NCBI RefSeq assembly: GCF_051106095.1 | Contig: NC_135787.1 | Span: 158,666,001-158,730,000, forward strand | Reading direction: 5' to 3' | DNA: 64,000 nucleotides | Source of the DNA: Pogona vitticeps | Taxonomy: Eukaryota; Chordata; Lepidosauria; Squamata; Agamidae | Shown: positions 1 through 11,889 of the stretch, piece by piece | How the letters are laid out: every line of letters starts with the position of its first letter | Position numbering within the stretch: the first letter of the stretch is position 1 | Notes under the pieces: model-generated | Seen by the model: the letters and a program-made list of their open reading frames with translations, nothing else | Database searches by the model: none | Told to the model about the DNA's origin: nothing | Made by a program: the position numbers and the translations under genes

Positions 1-1103
1 TTGAAGACTTTGAAGGAGAGAGGACCGATTCACATTTCATAGGGCAATGGTAGAATCCTATGGCCAGAGACACTCACTATAAAGCAGAAGCAGGCAATTT
101 CAATGACTCAGGGGACAATTTTCTGCCTCTGGGCTGGGGGCACGTAGACCACCAAAAATGGGGAGAAAGCACATTTCAAAGTGGCTAGATGTCTACTTCC
201 AATTTTGCAAAATGAGCATTTGTTAGGGGTGAATGATGCAAAGGGACTGCTAATCCAGAATGTTAGCAGGCAGGACTGCAACAATAGCTGATTTCAAACA
301 ATCACAATGCAGACTGTTTTCACATATGAAATTTAAATTGTCCAGAACCTCTCATGATGTTGATGTTACTATTTGGCTACCTTTTAGTGAAAGCATTTAT
401 AATGTGGCTTACATTCTAGCTAATACAGTTTTTTTTTATTTCAAAACACTCACAAAAATTAGTAATTACCTACAGTATGGTAGTCTGCCCATGACATTGC
501 ATTTATTTGCTTTCACAATTTCTAGAACTAAGGAAAAGTTTCAGATTTATCACTAGGTGGAGCTGATGCTCAAGTTCTTTCAATCTGATATAACTAAAAC
601 AAAGGCCAATATAAATGTATGTACGTAAAAGCATCTAATAAAAACTTAATTGGAAGGAGTAAGCTACAGCCTTTTGGGAAAGCAACGTTTCAGACTAGGA
701 CATGGTGATGTTTCTCATTGAACTAACTGCATTGTGCATTTCTGTTTTACTGGAACTTGGGTGATGTGTGCTGATGACACAAAACTAACAAAACACATAA
801 ATTATAAGTTCTAAAAAACAGTATGATACACAAGACTAGGTCAGTATCTAGAGTTACATGAATTAGATAAAATGTAATAAAATACAGTATAGCAATCATT
901 TATTTGGAGACTTTTAATGTCTAATGTATTCCTCTATTGGAAGTGACACAGAAAGATAACTCAGGTTCCTCAGTGTTCATCAGATGACTAAGATGACGGT
1001 ATGATGCCATGTATACAGGATATAAATGCAATTCTAGTGTATTAAACATGGCATTTCCAGTTCATGACAAGAGAGTGTTAATACTCACAATAACTTAACA
1101 TAA
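1..1103. other. Intergenic DNA, nothing recognised
   Basis: AT-rich DNA with no long open frame, no clear repeat ends and no RNA gene that I can see. The 98-codon frame at 260-556 has no recognisable similarity and is treated as chance. Confidence 0.5.
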
Positions 1104-1915
1104 TAACATAAGAAGAGCCCTGCTGGATCAGGCCAAGGACCTATCTAGTCCAGCTTCCTGTATCTCACCGTGGCCCCACTAGAGGCCTCTGGGAGCACAC
1201 GACACAACTAGATACCTGTCTCCTGATACTCTTCTCTGCATCTGGCATTTAGAGGTATCTTCCTTCTAAGCCTGGAGATTATACATCCCCATTAGAGATG
1301 GGGGTATTTCTTATACGAATATCCCTGCACAAGTGGTGATAACAAGAGTCCAGCCCCATGGGGCTGGATTGTCCACTCACCTATCCACCACTGCTGTAGA
1401 CACCACAATTCTTCCAATGGCTCTGCAGATCATGTTCTGCAAGCCACTCTTTGACCTTGCAGCGAGGCTTCTCCTCCCGCCTCCTGCCAGGAGTGGCTAA
1501 CTGATCGTGATCTGTGGAGCCATTGCAAGTATTGCGGCATCCACAGCAGCAGCAGATCAGTGAGTGGACCTTCTGGCCCCATAGGGCTGGACCTCCATTA
1601 TCACCACTTGTGCAGGGATATTCGTACAAGAATACCCCCATCTCTAATCCCCATCATGGCTTGCAACCTGCAATGGACCCCCTCCCTCTAGAAATCTGTT
1701 CAATCATCCCTTAATGGCATCTAGGCTAGATGCCATCACCACATCCTGTGGCAAGGAGCTCCACAGACCAACACCACGCTGGGTAAGGACATATCCTCCC
1801 CTGTCCTCACTCTCCCAACACTCAATCTGAGTGGATGTCACCTGGTTCTAGTATTGAGTGAGAGGTAAAAAAGCTTCCCTCTATCCACTTTATCCATCCC
1901 TTGCACAATCTCTTA
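1104..1915 (-). mobile_element. CR1-type LINE 3' region, interrupted
   Basis: The stretch beginning at about 1104 (agaagagccctgctggatc) matches what I remember as the 3' non-coding end of squamate CR1 LINEs, read on the minus strand. It runs to 1284 and resumes at 1655 with the expected next words (catcatggcttgcaacc), then fades by about 1915. The gap is filled by a hAT MITE. The copy is 5' truncated and diverged, so it is old. The outer edges are approximate. Confidence 0.6.
1293..1646. mobile_element. hAT MITE with ~50-bp inverted ends, inserted in CR1
   Basis: Near-perfect terminal inverted repeats of about 50 bp lie at 1293-1343 and 1597-1646 (TAGAGATGGGGGTATT at the left end and its complement at the right). 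An exact 8-bp duplication, ATCCCCAT, flanks the element at 1285-1292 and 1647-1654. Eight-base duplications and a TAGAG start fit the hAT superfamily. There is no transposase frame, so it is non-autonomous. It splits an older CR1 copy. Confidence 0.88.
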
Positions 1916-3309
1916 AAATGTTGTATCCAGTCTGAGCAATGACTCAGTCTGCAAATCCTAATCTTTATGAGAGCTCAATATAGAGTTGGACTTATTTTGC
2001 TCAGCAATAAGGAACAAGGTAAAGGACAACAGCTATCCAGGAGGACTTCATTCACCTGCATTACAGAGACTCAAGAAGATAAACCAAGGGAAATTAGTCT
2101 CCTTCAGTTCTGACCAATTGACTTCAGTGTCCAGCAGCACAAGAGACTTGAGACAGGAAGGAGACACTATTGCAGTGACTCGTTATGAATCTATTGCCCT
2201 CACCAATGCCTGTTCCTGCAGTTCATCTGGTTTCAGTGTGCATATCTGGAGGCAGATGCACAGGACAGAATTGTACTACCCCCCTTAGTGTACAACCGTC
2301 TCCTTTGGTGATGCTGAGGTCATCTCAGTTTGTTTGATTGGAAAACTTCACCGTACGTTCTGAAGCCAAAAGTGGCTCATGACCTTCAAGTCAAACATGG
2401 ATTTGTTCCAAGTGGTGTCCATCCCCACTCATGCTACCAGAAGATCTGATTTTCTGTTCCAAATATGATGATAGTAGCCTGAGTGTGCAAGAACTCTCTC
2501 TAGTCCTGTTGTCATGGACTGATCACTACCTGGTGGGGTTTAGACACAGCTGAACTCATAGCCTCTTCTGGATTAGTGGGTGATTAAGATGGTCTGTGTT
2601 AGGAAGCTAATGGATCCAAGTTGTTCATCTTGAGGTGTTTCCTGTCACCTAAGCAAATGAATCTGTTGAAGCCCTGGAATAGAGAAATGTGACCTGGATG
2701 ATGAACATGATCACTCTTAGGCAATGAAAGAATTGAAACATGAACTTCTAACAAGCTGTGAGAAAGTTACCAAAAACAGGCCAGAGCTCATTGGGAGGCA
2801 TATTCCATTGTGATGGAATGTATTATTGTCTACCTCCTTTATGTCTGCACAGAGTCATCCAGCAGCATTCTTTTGAGTGGTCAAGAACTTATGACACTTT
2901 GGTCCCTTAGAAGAATATACAGACCATTCAGCAGTGTGCCGTGGGAATAATTTTGTACTACACTTTGAAAACAAAATCAACAAATGTGGTCTACTTGAAT
3001 GCTGTAGTTGACACAGGTTCTATGGATGTTACATCAGCCCTTGCAGCCTGAGTATCTTGGACAACATGTGTGTGCTGGATTCTTACCATTCTTGGGTTAT
3101 GAAATCAGCAAGGGGAGGACTAGCTTAATGGTTATGGGGAATAGGTAAACCCACTGCAACTGCACTCTATTCAATAGACAAATCTTTCAAATTGTAATGT
3201 TTCAAATGACAATATTTCATTTGAATATACAACTACATTAAGTAAAAATATTAGAGAGGCATCTTTAGGTTAACCAAGTGTGCGGCTTATGTGATGTTTA
3301 ATGAGCTGG
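1916..3309. other. Intergenic DNA, nothing recognised
   Basis: Mostly unique-looking sequence. The 100-codon frame at 1986-2288 has no recognisable similarity. No RNA gene or repeat ends were found. Confidence 0.4.
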
Positions 3310-3530
3310 TATAGACAGTAGGTTGGAGCACCTAGCTGGGGAATGAGGGGTTAGGAGTTCAAATCCTCAATGTGCCTCCTAAGAGAGGGACCAGCTGAGA
3401 TCACACAGAGCACTTGTGACTGAGGCTACCTGTGTAGCCTTGGGTAAGTTGCAGAGTCTCAGAGCACAAACAAAAGAAGAAAATGGTAAATCATTTCTGA
3501 ATGTTGCTTTTCCTGTGCTGAAACACATGA
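3310..3530 (+). mobile_element. tRNA-headed SINE, diverged
   Basis: A box-B-like stretch (ggagttcaaatcctc, about 3353-3367) is followed by 'ctgtgtagccttgggtaag', 'gcagagtctcagagca' and 'aatggtaaatcatttctga'. The same order of words occurs in the copies at about 58.6 kb and 62.5 kb, so this is one SINE family. The copy is weathered and its ends are not sharp. Confidence 0.55.
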
Positions 3531-4275
3531 TTTCGCAAATATTTGGCTTTTTCTATTATTTAAGATTTTCAGTTATTATAGATCTAGCATTTCCCTAACT
3601 CATTTCCTCATATAAGATTAATACAATTTTTTTTTCATCACAGAAGAATGGAACTGTTATCTCATAAAGCGTTCAACACTTAGTTTATTTTCTAAAAGCA
3701 ATGCCATTGACTTCAATTTATTTTGCAATCAAATACAAATGGAGGGTGAAAAAAAATCTAATATGGTAGCATCTGAAAACTAAGGTCTTTGGAGTCAAGT
3801 TTCAGAATAATTTATTATTTTGCCTAATTGTAATGGATATCTCATAAGACTCGCCTGATATAATTTGTAATCTTAGAATTTGAGAGGTTTATTAAAAAAT
3901 CATAATAGCACTTAGAGCTGGAACTATTCCATTTAATCAAGGACCAAATATATAATTTAACATGGTAATTCTTTACTTTAAAAATTGTCTGTTAGATTCA
4001 TTTTTCCTCCAAATGCAGAGTGTACAAAAGTGTACATTGATCACCTTCAATGAAATGAAATCACAGTATTGTTATCTTTCCCACTACCCACACTGTTATG
4101 AAAGCCTTCTCTAGTATCATGGTCATGAAGCATCAGAGTGACTGTTCCTATTCATACAGTACAGAGGATATTCCAAAGGGTGGCCAGGATCACAGAATTG
4201 TAGAGTTGGAGAAGTCTACAAGGGTCATGTAGTCCAAATGTCAAAGCTCTTCACATTTGACTGCCATACTACTTC
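3531..4275. other. Intergenic DNA with a possible CR1-like tail near 4185-4260
   Basis: Mostly AT-rich single-copy-looking DNA. At about 4190-4240 the words 'cacagaattgtagagttgg' and 'gggtcatgtagtccaa' resemble a CR1-like 3' tail read on the minus strand. This could be the far end of the CR1 seen at 6136-6610, displaced by the L2 copy between them. Confidence 0.35.
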
Positions 4276-6135
4276 TTTACTTTACTTTACTTTTATTGAA
4301 CTTATACCCTGCCCCTCTAGACAACGTCTACTCAGGGCGGCTTACATGAGTAATAAAATACAATAAAATAACATACATAAAAACCTACTAACTAATATCT
4401 ATTTACATTCGCAAGACGGGTTAGTTAGGGAACAGAAAATAAGTTAATTGACTGGAGGGAAGGCCTGCCTAAAGAGCCAGGTTTTTAAATGGCTTTTAAA
4501 AACGCCCAGTGAGGGAGCCAGACAGATTTCCGTTGGGAGAGTATTCCATAGCCGAGGGGCCACCGCCGAGAAGGCCTGGTTTCTTGTTCTTTCCTTCTGG
4601 GCTTCTCTTGGCATAAGGCCCCTCAGCCATCCCTGCTGGCTTTGCCGAGTGATTCGGGTAGACCTAGGTGGGAGAAGGCGATCTGCCAGGTATTGAGGTC
4701 CCAAACCGTTTAGGGCTTTATACGTGATCATTAGCACTTTGAAATCGATGCAGAAACAAATGGGCAACCAATGCAAAGCCGCCAGGGTGAGGGAGATATG
4801 TTGATATTTTCTCACCCCACTAAGAAGCCTGGCTGCCGCATTTTGCACCATTTGAAGTTTCCGCATCAATCTCAAAGGCAGCCCCATGTAGAGTGTGTTA
4901 CAATGGTCTAACCTCGAGATTACGAGCACATGGACAAGAGTAGTGAGCCCCCCACCCCGTCAAGATATGATCGCAGCTGGGCAATCCACCATAGATGAAA
5001 ATAGGTGAAGGGCCACGGATGCCACCTGGATTTCCATGGTAAGCGCCAGGTCCAGATGTATCCCCAAGATGCGAACCTCGCTCTTTGCGGCGAGGGTCAT
5101 CCCCCCAAAGGAAAGGGATTCACCCAAACCACTGACGGAGGGACCGCCCACCCTCAAGACCTCCGTCTTGTCCAGGTTCAGCCTCAACCCATTCAACTGC
5201 ATCCATTCCAGTATAGTCTCCAGGCAGCGCTGAAGGGACTGGAGGGCATCCACTGAAGTAGGTGAAAAGGAGATGTAGAGCTATGTGTCATCAGCATAGT
5301 GATAACATGATGCCCCACACCCCCTGATGACCCTACCCAGCGGCCTCATGTAGTTATTAAACAGCATTGGAGAGATGATAGACCCCTGTGGAACCCCACA
5401 ATTGAGGCTCCATGGAGCCGAAGTATTCTTGCCAAGCTGCACTCTCTGGGGATGGTCCTCCTAGAAGGATTGGAGCCAGGCAAGTGCCAGGCCACTGATT
5501 CCCAACTCAGAGAGCCTCCCCAGGAGGGTACCGTGGTCGACGGTATCGAAGGCAGCTGAGATGTCAAGGAGGACCAATAAGGACATATTGCCCCTATTGG
5601 CCTCCCTCAACAGGTCATCCAACAGTGCGACCAGTGCCATTTCCGTACCATAGCGTGGCCTGAAGCCCGACTGAAACGGGTCCAGGGCATTGGTTTCTTC
5701 CAGAAGTGTCTGAAGCTGGTCTGCCACCACCTTCTCCACCACTTTACTAAGGAAGGAAACATTGGCGACGGACCTATAATTTCCAATGTCGTCCGCCGCC
5801 AATTTGTTTTTTTCCTAATGGGCCTAATGAGTGTCTCCTTGAGGGAAAGGGGAAACTTGCCCCCCTGGAGAGACCCATTAATTATTTCAGTGGTCCATTC
5901 TGTTGTTACCGGCCTGGCTTCTTTGATTAGCCAGGCCGGGCAAGGATCAAGGAAGGAGGTGGTGGCCTGACAGCGTTCAAGCGCTTTGTCCACCAAATCT
6001 GGCGTCACAGGCTGAAAGCTTATCCGTTCAACGAAGTGAGATTGTCTAGCAGCCCTTGCCTTAGCTAGGTAACGGTTAGTTGCGATCCTGACAGCTATCT
6101 TGTTATAACCCGTCGGTTTCTTTCTCCAAATGCAC
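4276..6135 (-). mobile_element. L2-clade LINE, 5' truncated, reverse transcriptase part
   Basis: Minus-strand frames across this stretch read as an L2-type reverse transcriptase: ALDPFQSGFRPRYGTEMA and LDISAAFDTVDH at about 5560-5700, LNLDKTEVLRVGG near 5150, and the C-terminal part SRLDHCNTLYMGLPLRL...APRLWNTLPTEI at 4444-4929. The frames are separate, with several frameshifts, so the copy is dead. The 3' end (4276-4330) has the usual 'ggcagggtataagttcaataaa' tail followed by a (tttac)n microsatellite. At its 5' side it stops abruptly inside CR1 sequence, which suggests it was inserted there. Confidence 0.8.
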
Positions 6136-6610
6136 TCTAGCCGTCTCAATCTACTCTTCTCCAGGCTAAACACAACTCCCTCAATTGTTCCTCAAATGGC
6201 TTTGTTTCCAGACCCTTTACCATCTTGATGGCTTTCATATGAATAGCTCCCATATTCTCCATATTTGTGGTGCCCAGATGTGGACACATAACTCCAGATG
6301 GTTGACCAAAGCAAAATAGAATGGCATAACCACTTTCCTTTGTATGGACACTATACTTTTGATAATGGAACCTAAACACACAACAGCTTTTTTTGCAGCT
6401 GCATCATATTGTTGGCCTATGCTTAGCTTGAAGTCTACTAAGACCCCTAGATCATTTTCATACATACTACTGCCAAGCCATATGTTTTCTGTCAGTAATA
6501 TAGGTAATTGCATATCTCAAATATTGATGTTTCTTTCACCAAATTTCATTCTTCCTTCATATGAAATTAATCCAGCTTTTCACATGATCTGTTCTGATGG
6601 AGGCTAAACA
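6136..6610 (-). mobile_element. CR1 LINE fragment, C-terminal RT region
   Basis: Minus-strand frames read as the CR1 thumb/C-terminal region: NDLGVLVDFKLSIGQQYDAA, then KKAVVCLGSI, LELCVHIWAPQ, IKMVKGLETKPFEEQLREL and FSLEKSRLRR at the lower edge. The order is that of CR1 polymerases. The pieces lie in different frames, so the copy is decayed. It abuts an L2 copy at about 6135. Confidence 0.75.
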
Positions 6611-6694
6611 TACAGAGATGAAATACACTCTTGGCTGATGTGTTTGGCAATGGAAAGGTTACATATCAGCATAAAGGTTACATGTTGGCATAAT

Positions 6695-7075
6695 CAAATG
6701 TTGCAGTGCATTCATTTCTTTTAGGATGATCTATTGCTTTTTATGACCCACACAGTCAAAGGCCTTGGAACTATCAGAAGGCATTTTCTTCTATAATTCT
6801 GTGTACACACAAATAACCATTGCATATATAATATAGTATTTAGTGCTTCTTTGCTTTCTGAACCCTGAAAAAGATAAACATTGCAATTTTTCACTCTGTA
6901 CTGTATATGGTAAAGGTCATTGTTGCAAAATCTTGAGTATCACTTTGGTTGCATGAAAAATTAATGCAATGATCGTATAGTTACCACATTCCTTGACATC
7001 TCACTTCTTTGGGACTGGAATGAATATTGAATGTTGTCTGTAGTGCACTGTTTGTTTTCCATATTTTTGGAGTTT
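6695..7075 (-). mobile_element. Old RTE/BovB-like LINE fragment
   Basis: The minus strand resembles the middle of the BovB polymerase. The plus-strand words 'cacagtcaaaggccttgg' (6749-6766) and 'tcttgagtatcactttggttgc' correspond to the region coding for the KAFDCV motif and the segment before it, and 'ttctttgggactggaatg' to the upstream PIPKK segment. No frame is kept. It is much more diverged than the BovB copies at 16.7 and 39 kb. Confidence 0.5.
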
Positions 7076-8222
7076 TTATTATAAATCTGATGATACAGGA
7101 CTATTGGAATAGGAAGGTATTTAACTCTCTAAGCAAACAAGAGCTAAAAATGTGCCCTAATGTTGTAGGGCAGCACTTACAATACTCCTTTTTATTGAGA
7201 TTATGATGACATTTGAGACTAGCTCTATTCTACTTATGCCTAAAAGATAATAGATCAGTTGAAGGCCTTCCTCTGTTTGGGATGGAGATTTTGACCTTGG
7301 ATACAAATCTTCCTTAGGGAAGTGATAGAAATCTATAAAGTAGCCCTCCCCTAACTTTGGAATGATCCAACTGTCACAGATTATTCTCATGCTGAAATAA
7401 GTGTCAGTCCTTGTCCTGTAAGGAGACCCATCTCATCAAAGTGTGAACTGCCAAATATTGTGACCTGACTACGATGAATAGAAAAATTCTGTTTCCTGGT
7501 TGGTTCCAGATTTCCGAAATGTCTGGATCAAGACACCCTAGAGAGACAAAAAGGTGTGCCAACCCATCCAAGTTGATACTTAAACCCATCCTCAGCTTTT
7601 GAAAGCATAGACTTTTTCTTGTGGTTGTTTCTACAAAGAGGTGTGTAAGACAACAGATGCTCGCCTTGAAGGAAAGAGTAGTTAAAATTGTCCTGAAACA
7701 TTGATCTGTATTCCCGTGATTTAACCATAGTTATTCTCTAGCCCATGTGGCCACTGCAAATCCTCTGGTTGAGAAGCTGTGTGTAGCATTTGTCTATACC
7801 CTGTACAGTTTATTAGGTTTCCTTAGCAGGATTTTCCTGACCACAGCACAGGTAGTGGAAAAGCCCACAATTACCACTGCCAAAGGCTTTAAAGCTACAC
7901 CAACTTGAAAAGCAAAATTTCAAAAACAAAAGCAGAATTTCTCAGTAATACATCTTCCTCTGGGTGCCAAAGCACATGAAAGAAGGATTGTCACCAGAGC
8001 ATTAACTAAAGGTCCTTTTGGATGCTATGTAACACTACATGAGAGAATACTACTTTGAGTAGTATTGAGACTGTTTCTACCCTATAGGGAAAAAAAATAC
8101 ACCTCCCTACACAAGCCTCTCAGTAGCTGCCAGGAAAACTGCATCTTTGCCAGATATTTTTGATTGCAGAATAATCATAGCATCACTGACTGCCACCTCA
8201 GAGTCAGGGTGTGTGATTGGGT
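7076..8222. other. Intergenic DNA, nothing recognised
   Basis: No repeat ends, RNA gene or recognisable coding frame seen. The short frames here have no similarity that I can place. Confidence 0.4.
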
Positions 8223-8999
8223 TTGTTGTCAGCTGGGTGCGACCCCTGTGTTGGCGCGGGAAGAAGAGACGGAGGCTGCTCCATATTTTTAACACGACTT
8301 ATTACTAAACAAACTCAATTCAACAGGTTCAAAAGGGTCCATCAAACTCAACTCAGGCAAAAGGCGGTAACTTCTTACTCTAACGTCCAGCGTTTTAATA
8401 TCACTCCTCACTTAGGGGCCGGTCCAAATTGCTCCCAATCGGTCATGGGCCTCCGTGGGGTGCTCCTCATGGCACATACTGTCCCACAACATGGGTGCCT
8501 CGCCCAGTCCCCCTCGCGTTGTGGCTGGAGTAAAGAGGGACTGGGACGGATCACCCTCCTTCCCCCAAGCTGGTTGCGAGGGTATACTACCACTGTCTAT
8601 TCTAGTGGCTCTAAATCCTCTTGCTTCGTGCTCGCGTCCTTTGGGTCAGGCAGCAGACCTCCTCCCAGTTACAGGTTTGGAAACTCCATCATAAGCGTGG
8701 CAAATCCTTGTCCAGTGCTCCACTCTGTCTGTACTGCCTGGTCTCTCGTGGGAGATTGTTCGCCCGTTAGAATTCTAAAACTCTGCGCGCTTTCTTCCCC
8801 TTTTATGCCCTCCTCCCACACAATCAAATCCAGCTCCTCCACTTTCTCATCAGCTAAGCAAACCTCAAGTGACATTTTCCTTTCCTCTGTCCCCTGATCT
8901 ATTTCTACCAATATGCCCTCCACCCAACCATGGCTCTCCTCTGTCATCTGCTCCATGGAGGACAGCACACTGGCTCTCTTTCCTTCACAGGGGGGCACA
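8223..8999 (-). mobile_element. Possible LTR-retroelement fossil (solo-LTR-like), unclassified
   Basis: A block distinctly richer in GC and CpG than its surroundings, with TG at one edge (tgttgtcagc) and CA at the other (gggggcaca). Read on the minus strand it has a TATA-like GCATAAAAGG near 8800 and a polyadenylation-like TAATAA near 8300, as in an LTR. I found no convincing target duplication, so the LTR call is an inference. No internal genes are present. Confidence 0.4.
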
Positions 9000-9002
9000 G
9001 TT

Positions 9003-9049
9003 CATTCAGTTTTCAGACAAGAACCTCAGTCTTGTCTGAGAACTGAATG
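9003..9049. repeat. Near-perfect 20-bp hairpin
   Basis: The left arm CATTCAGTTTTCAGACAAGA and the right arm are complementary at 19 of 20 positions, with a 7-base loop (acctcag). It lies directly after the GC-rich block ending at 8999. Confidence 0.85.
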
Positions 9050-10353
9050 TAGCGAAATTAATATGGAGAAGGAGAAACACCAGTGGAAAAGAGTTGCTCT
9101 TTGTAGACTCTTCTACTTGCATGGATATAATTATACCCCTCCCTCCTTTCAAGGAAGTCTCTATTCACTGCTGTTTGCCTGATGCCAAGTGCACGAGAGC
9201 CTGCAAAAGCCTGATTAGAGTCCTCACAGGGAAAGGAGCACTGCTTTTTGTAGCTCACTGATGATCCCAACAATGTGAGGAACAATCCGCTTAGCTGTCT
9301 TGCTTCAGATTCCTATATAGAACAGGACACGGCATTATTTCCCTTTTTATCTTTTCCTGGTGGCAGGAAAAAGTAGAAAGTCAGAAAGGTTAGAAATCCT
9401 AGCTCTTTTCAGCATGGCTCTGGACTGGGATGGTATGGGTAGTTCTGCTGGGAACAGTCAATAAGCTAATCAGCCAGACTTGCTTGAATAAATTGCTCCT
9501 CAGTAACCATTGGCATAATCATGGGTATGAGTGGTAAAGGTTATCAGCTGAGGCACTACAGTTCCCTGCTAGGATAGAACAAAGCCTATTGTGTAATTTG
9601 GAAGGAACTGGTCCAATATTGACCAAGCAATGTGCTTTGTAAATTTGGAGGGAAAAGATCCAAAGGAAGCTCAACAATGACCATCATGCACAATCAGGGA
9701 TGGATGCTACATTTTAGTAGTACTCCAAGGCTGAAAATTGGAAGAAACATTATGGAACAATTTTTCAAGACCAGTTTCACCTGCCATGTTCTCCAGACCT
9801 CCTGATGATTGGATCAGCAAAAGGTCTAACTGATTCATGTCCTATTCCCCCTCAACCTGTAGTTTCTCATCTCTTGCAGATCCCACTGTGCTGCCTGAAT
9901 GGACAAGCTCAAGGACTGCCAAGGCATCGTTTTCATCTCCTGTGGATCACACTGTGCTGCCAAAATGGACAAAATCAAGCGTAACTGAGCAGCTACTGTG
10001 GGAGAGCAATAGAGAAATTCTATGCACCCAAAGAGCTTGAAGAGATGGACAAGAATGCAAAGGCCTCCTTAAAGACCCAGATGTACCAAGGCAGCAATGT
10101 CATCTTTTCTGCTGATTCTACAGCCTTTCATAGATGCTTTCCCATAGAGGCCACAACAAAGGACAAAAGAAAAGGGAGATATTATTTGCTTGATTTTTAA
10201 GCAAACAGGAATGGAATTGAGAAGTGGAAATGAACAAGGAAAACAACCTGGAAATACTGTAAATCACAGAAACACAGTTCAAGGAGAATAAGGATATACG
10301 CGTTAGAAAAGGAGACAGAAATGCCAAAGCATGTAGCCCGGGGGTCTATAGTA
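9050..10353. other. Intergenic DNA, nothing recognised
   Basis: No clear element ends. A short direct repeat (gatcccactgtgctgcc versus gatcacactgtgctgcc) occurs at about 9883 and 9944. I see no gene. Confidence 0.4.
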
Positions 10354-10519
10354 CCGTATTTTTTGCACCATAAGACACACTTTTTCCCCACAAAACAGGG
10401 GGGTGGAAAATCTGTGTGTCTTATGGAGCGAAGAAAACAGATTATATTTTCCTGTTTTCTTCTCCTAAAAAATTGGTGTGTCTTATGGAAAGGTGCGTCT
10501 TATGGAGCGAAAAATACGG
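10354..10519. mobile_element. Small TA-flanked palindromic MITE (mariner-like)
   Basis: Inverted ends CCGTATTTTTTGCACCATAA on the left and the complement of CCGTATTTTTCGCTCCATAA on the right, flanked by TA at 10352-10353 and 10520-10521. At 166 bp it has no coding capacity. A TA duplication fits the Tc1/mariner superfamily. Related ends occur at 14960, 21499, 27095 and 27588. Confidence 0.85.
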
Positions 10520-10521
10520 TA

Positions 10522-11886
10522 TACTGGACTCCTTGTCACAAATATTAATTTCTGTGATGTTGGTGACCATAGAAATCTGCCATTACTGGAAGAGCAATCT
10601 TCTGCTGCCTCAAATATTTATTTATTTAAATAGTCCCCGGCAGAGATGATAAGGAGGACTCAGGTGTGTAAAAAGAACTGGATATGCCTGAGAGGGAATC
10701 TCAGTGTCTTATGTGGCTCTTTGGCAGATTTATGCAAAAGATTTCCCACCAGAAGGCATAACAGTCAAGAAGAGAGGCGAAGACAGCAAAGAAAAAAAGA
10801 TGTTATTGTTTATCTTATGATTGAGAAACTGGTGAGGAGAAAAATTTAGGAAGAACGAAGGTAAGGATTGTTAAGTAGAAAAGAGGCAAGAGAGGAAGCC
10901 ATCCTGGTTTCGAGTAAGGAAAACAACTGGGAGCGGGGAGATGAGCACATGCTTGGATAGCCAAAGCTTTCCTCATTTGTTAGATCCTGCCTTGCTTGGG
11001 CAGCAAAAGGGAACAACCCCATTCTCGCAGAATTGTTTATTCCAACAGATAAGAATGTACAATCCACAGGTCAGCACTGGCACATCAATGTCCTTGCTGG
11101 CTGGGGATTTCTGGGAGTTCCCGTTCAAAAAGTAATGTGAACAAGCTGTGCTGCAGGTATGCTAGCAGAGTAATTTGCTCACACTAAACCAGATTTTATA
11201 AGCATTTTAAAAGTATTTACTAATACTTAAGGATACTAGTATTTTAGGCAATGCATTTCTGCTAGACAGAACTTTTTTGGGCTGGATACCTGGAAAAGGG
11301 TGTCAGTAACACTAAAAAAGATATAGCCTACAGAAAGGGAAAATAACTGGATGGATTCAGCAAATGGCTGCCAGGAATAAGAGCTGATGGTTTCACAGAA
11401 AGGTCTATGAAGAGGAGATGTGGTCAGGAGAAGGGCACCAAATGAAGTTGGCTCACCTAACCAAGACTGAATCTGTTTAAAAATAAGACTGATTATACAA
11501 TTTTCATTAACAACTGTCCAAGACATTTTGATTTAATCATCTTTATGCTAAATCTTCAGCTGAATTCCTCTTTTTAATCCAGGGAATGAGGATTACATCA
11601 AAGAAAAAGTATCAATTAAAATTAGTTCCACTCAAGCCAGTTTTTCATTTTCCCATAGAGTTTTCCACCAGCTTTTAGATATTCGGATTCTTGTTTGTGC
11701 TTTTAAAACAAATATTAAAAAGATACCCTCTATTCACAAAAATACTGTATAATTCAGACACAAGGAATATAGTAATGTTTTCAAGTAAATTATTCAGTTA
11801 TATACCTTAAGTGAATTTTCCAGGAAGTGTGTGTTTTTAACACATAGTTTAAAAAACGTACTGCACCCTTTTGCACAAGTTTGTAG
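10522..11886. other. Intergenic DNA downstream of BLTP3B
   Basis: No repeat ends or coding frames recognised. The part nearest 11.9 kb could still be distal 3' UTR of BLTP3B if polyadenylation lies further out than assumed here. Confidence 0.35.
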
Positions 11887-11889
11887 TTT

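Noticed and set aside
8217-8897. Plus-strand frame of 226 codons
   Set aside because: No recognisable domain, atypical composition, and it coincides with a GC-rich block where long chance frames are expected.
1-11800. A second host gene downstream of BLTP3B
   Set aside because: No exon-like conserved frames with splice sites were found; the longer frames belong to L2, CR1 or a GC-rich repeat block. In human the next gene on this side is ANKS1B, at some distance.
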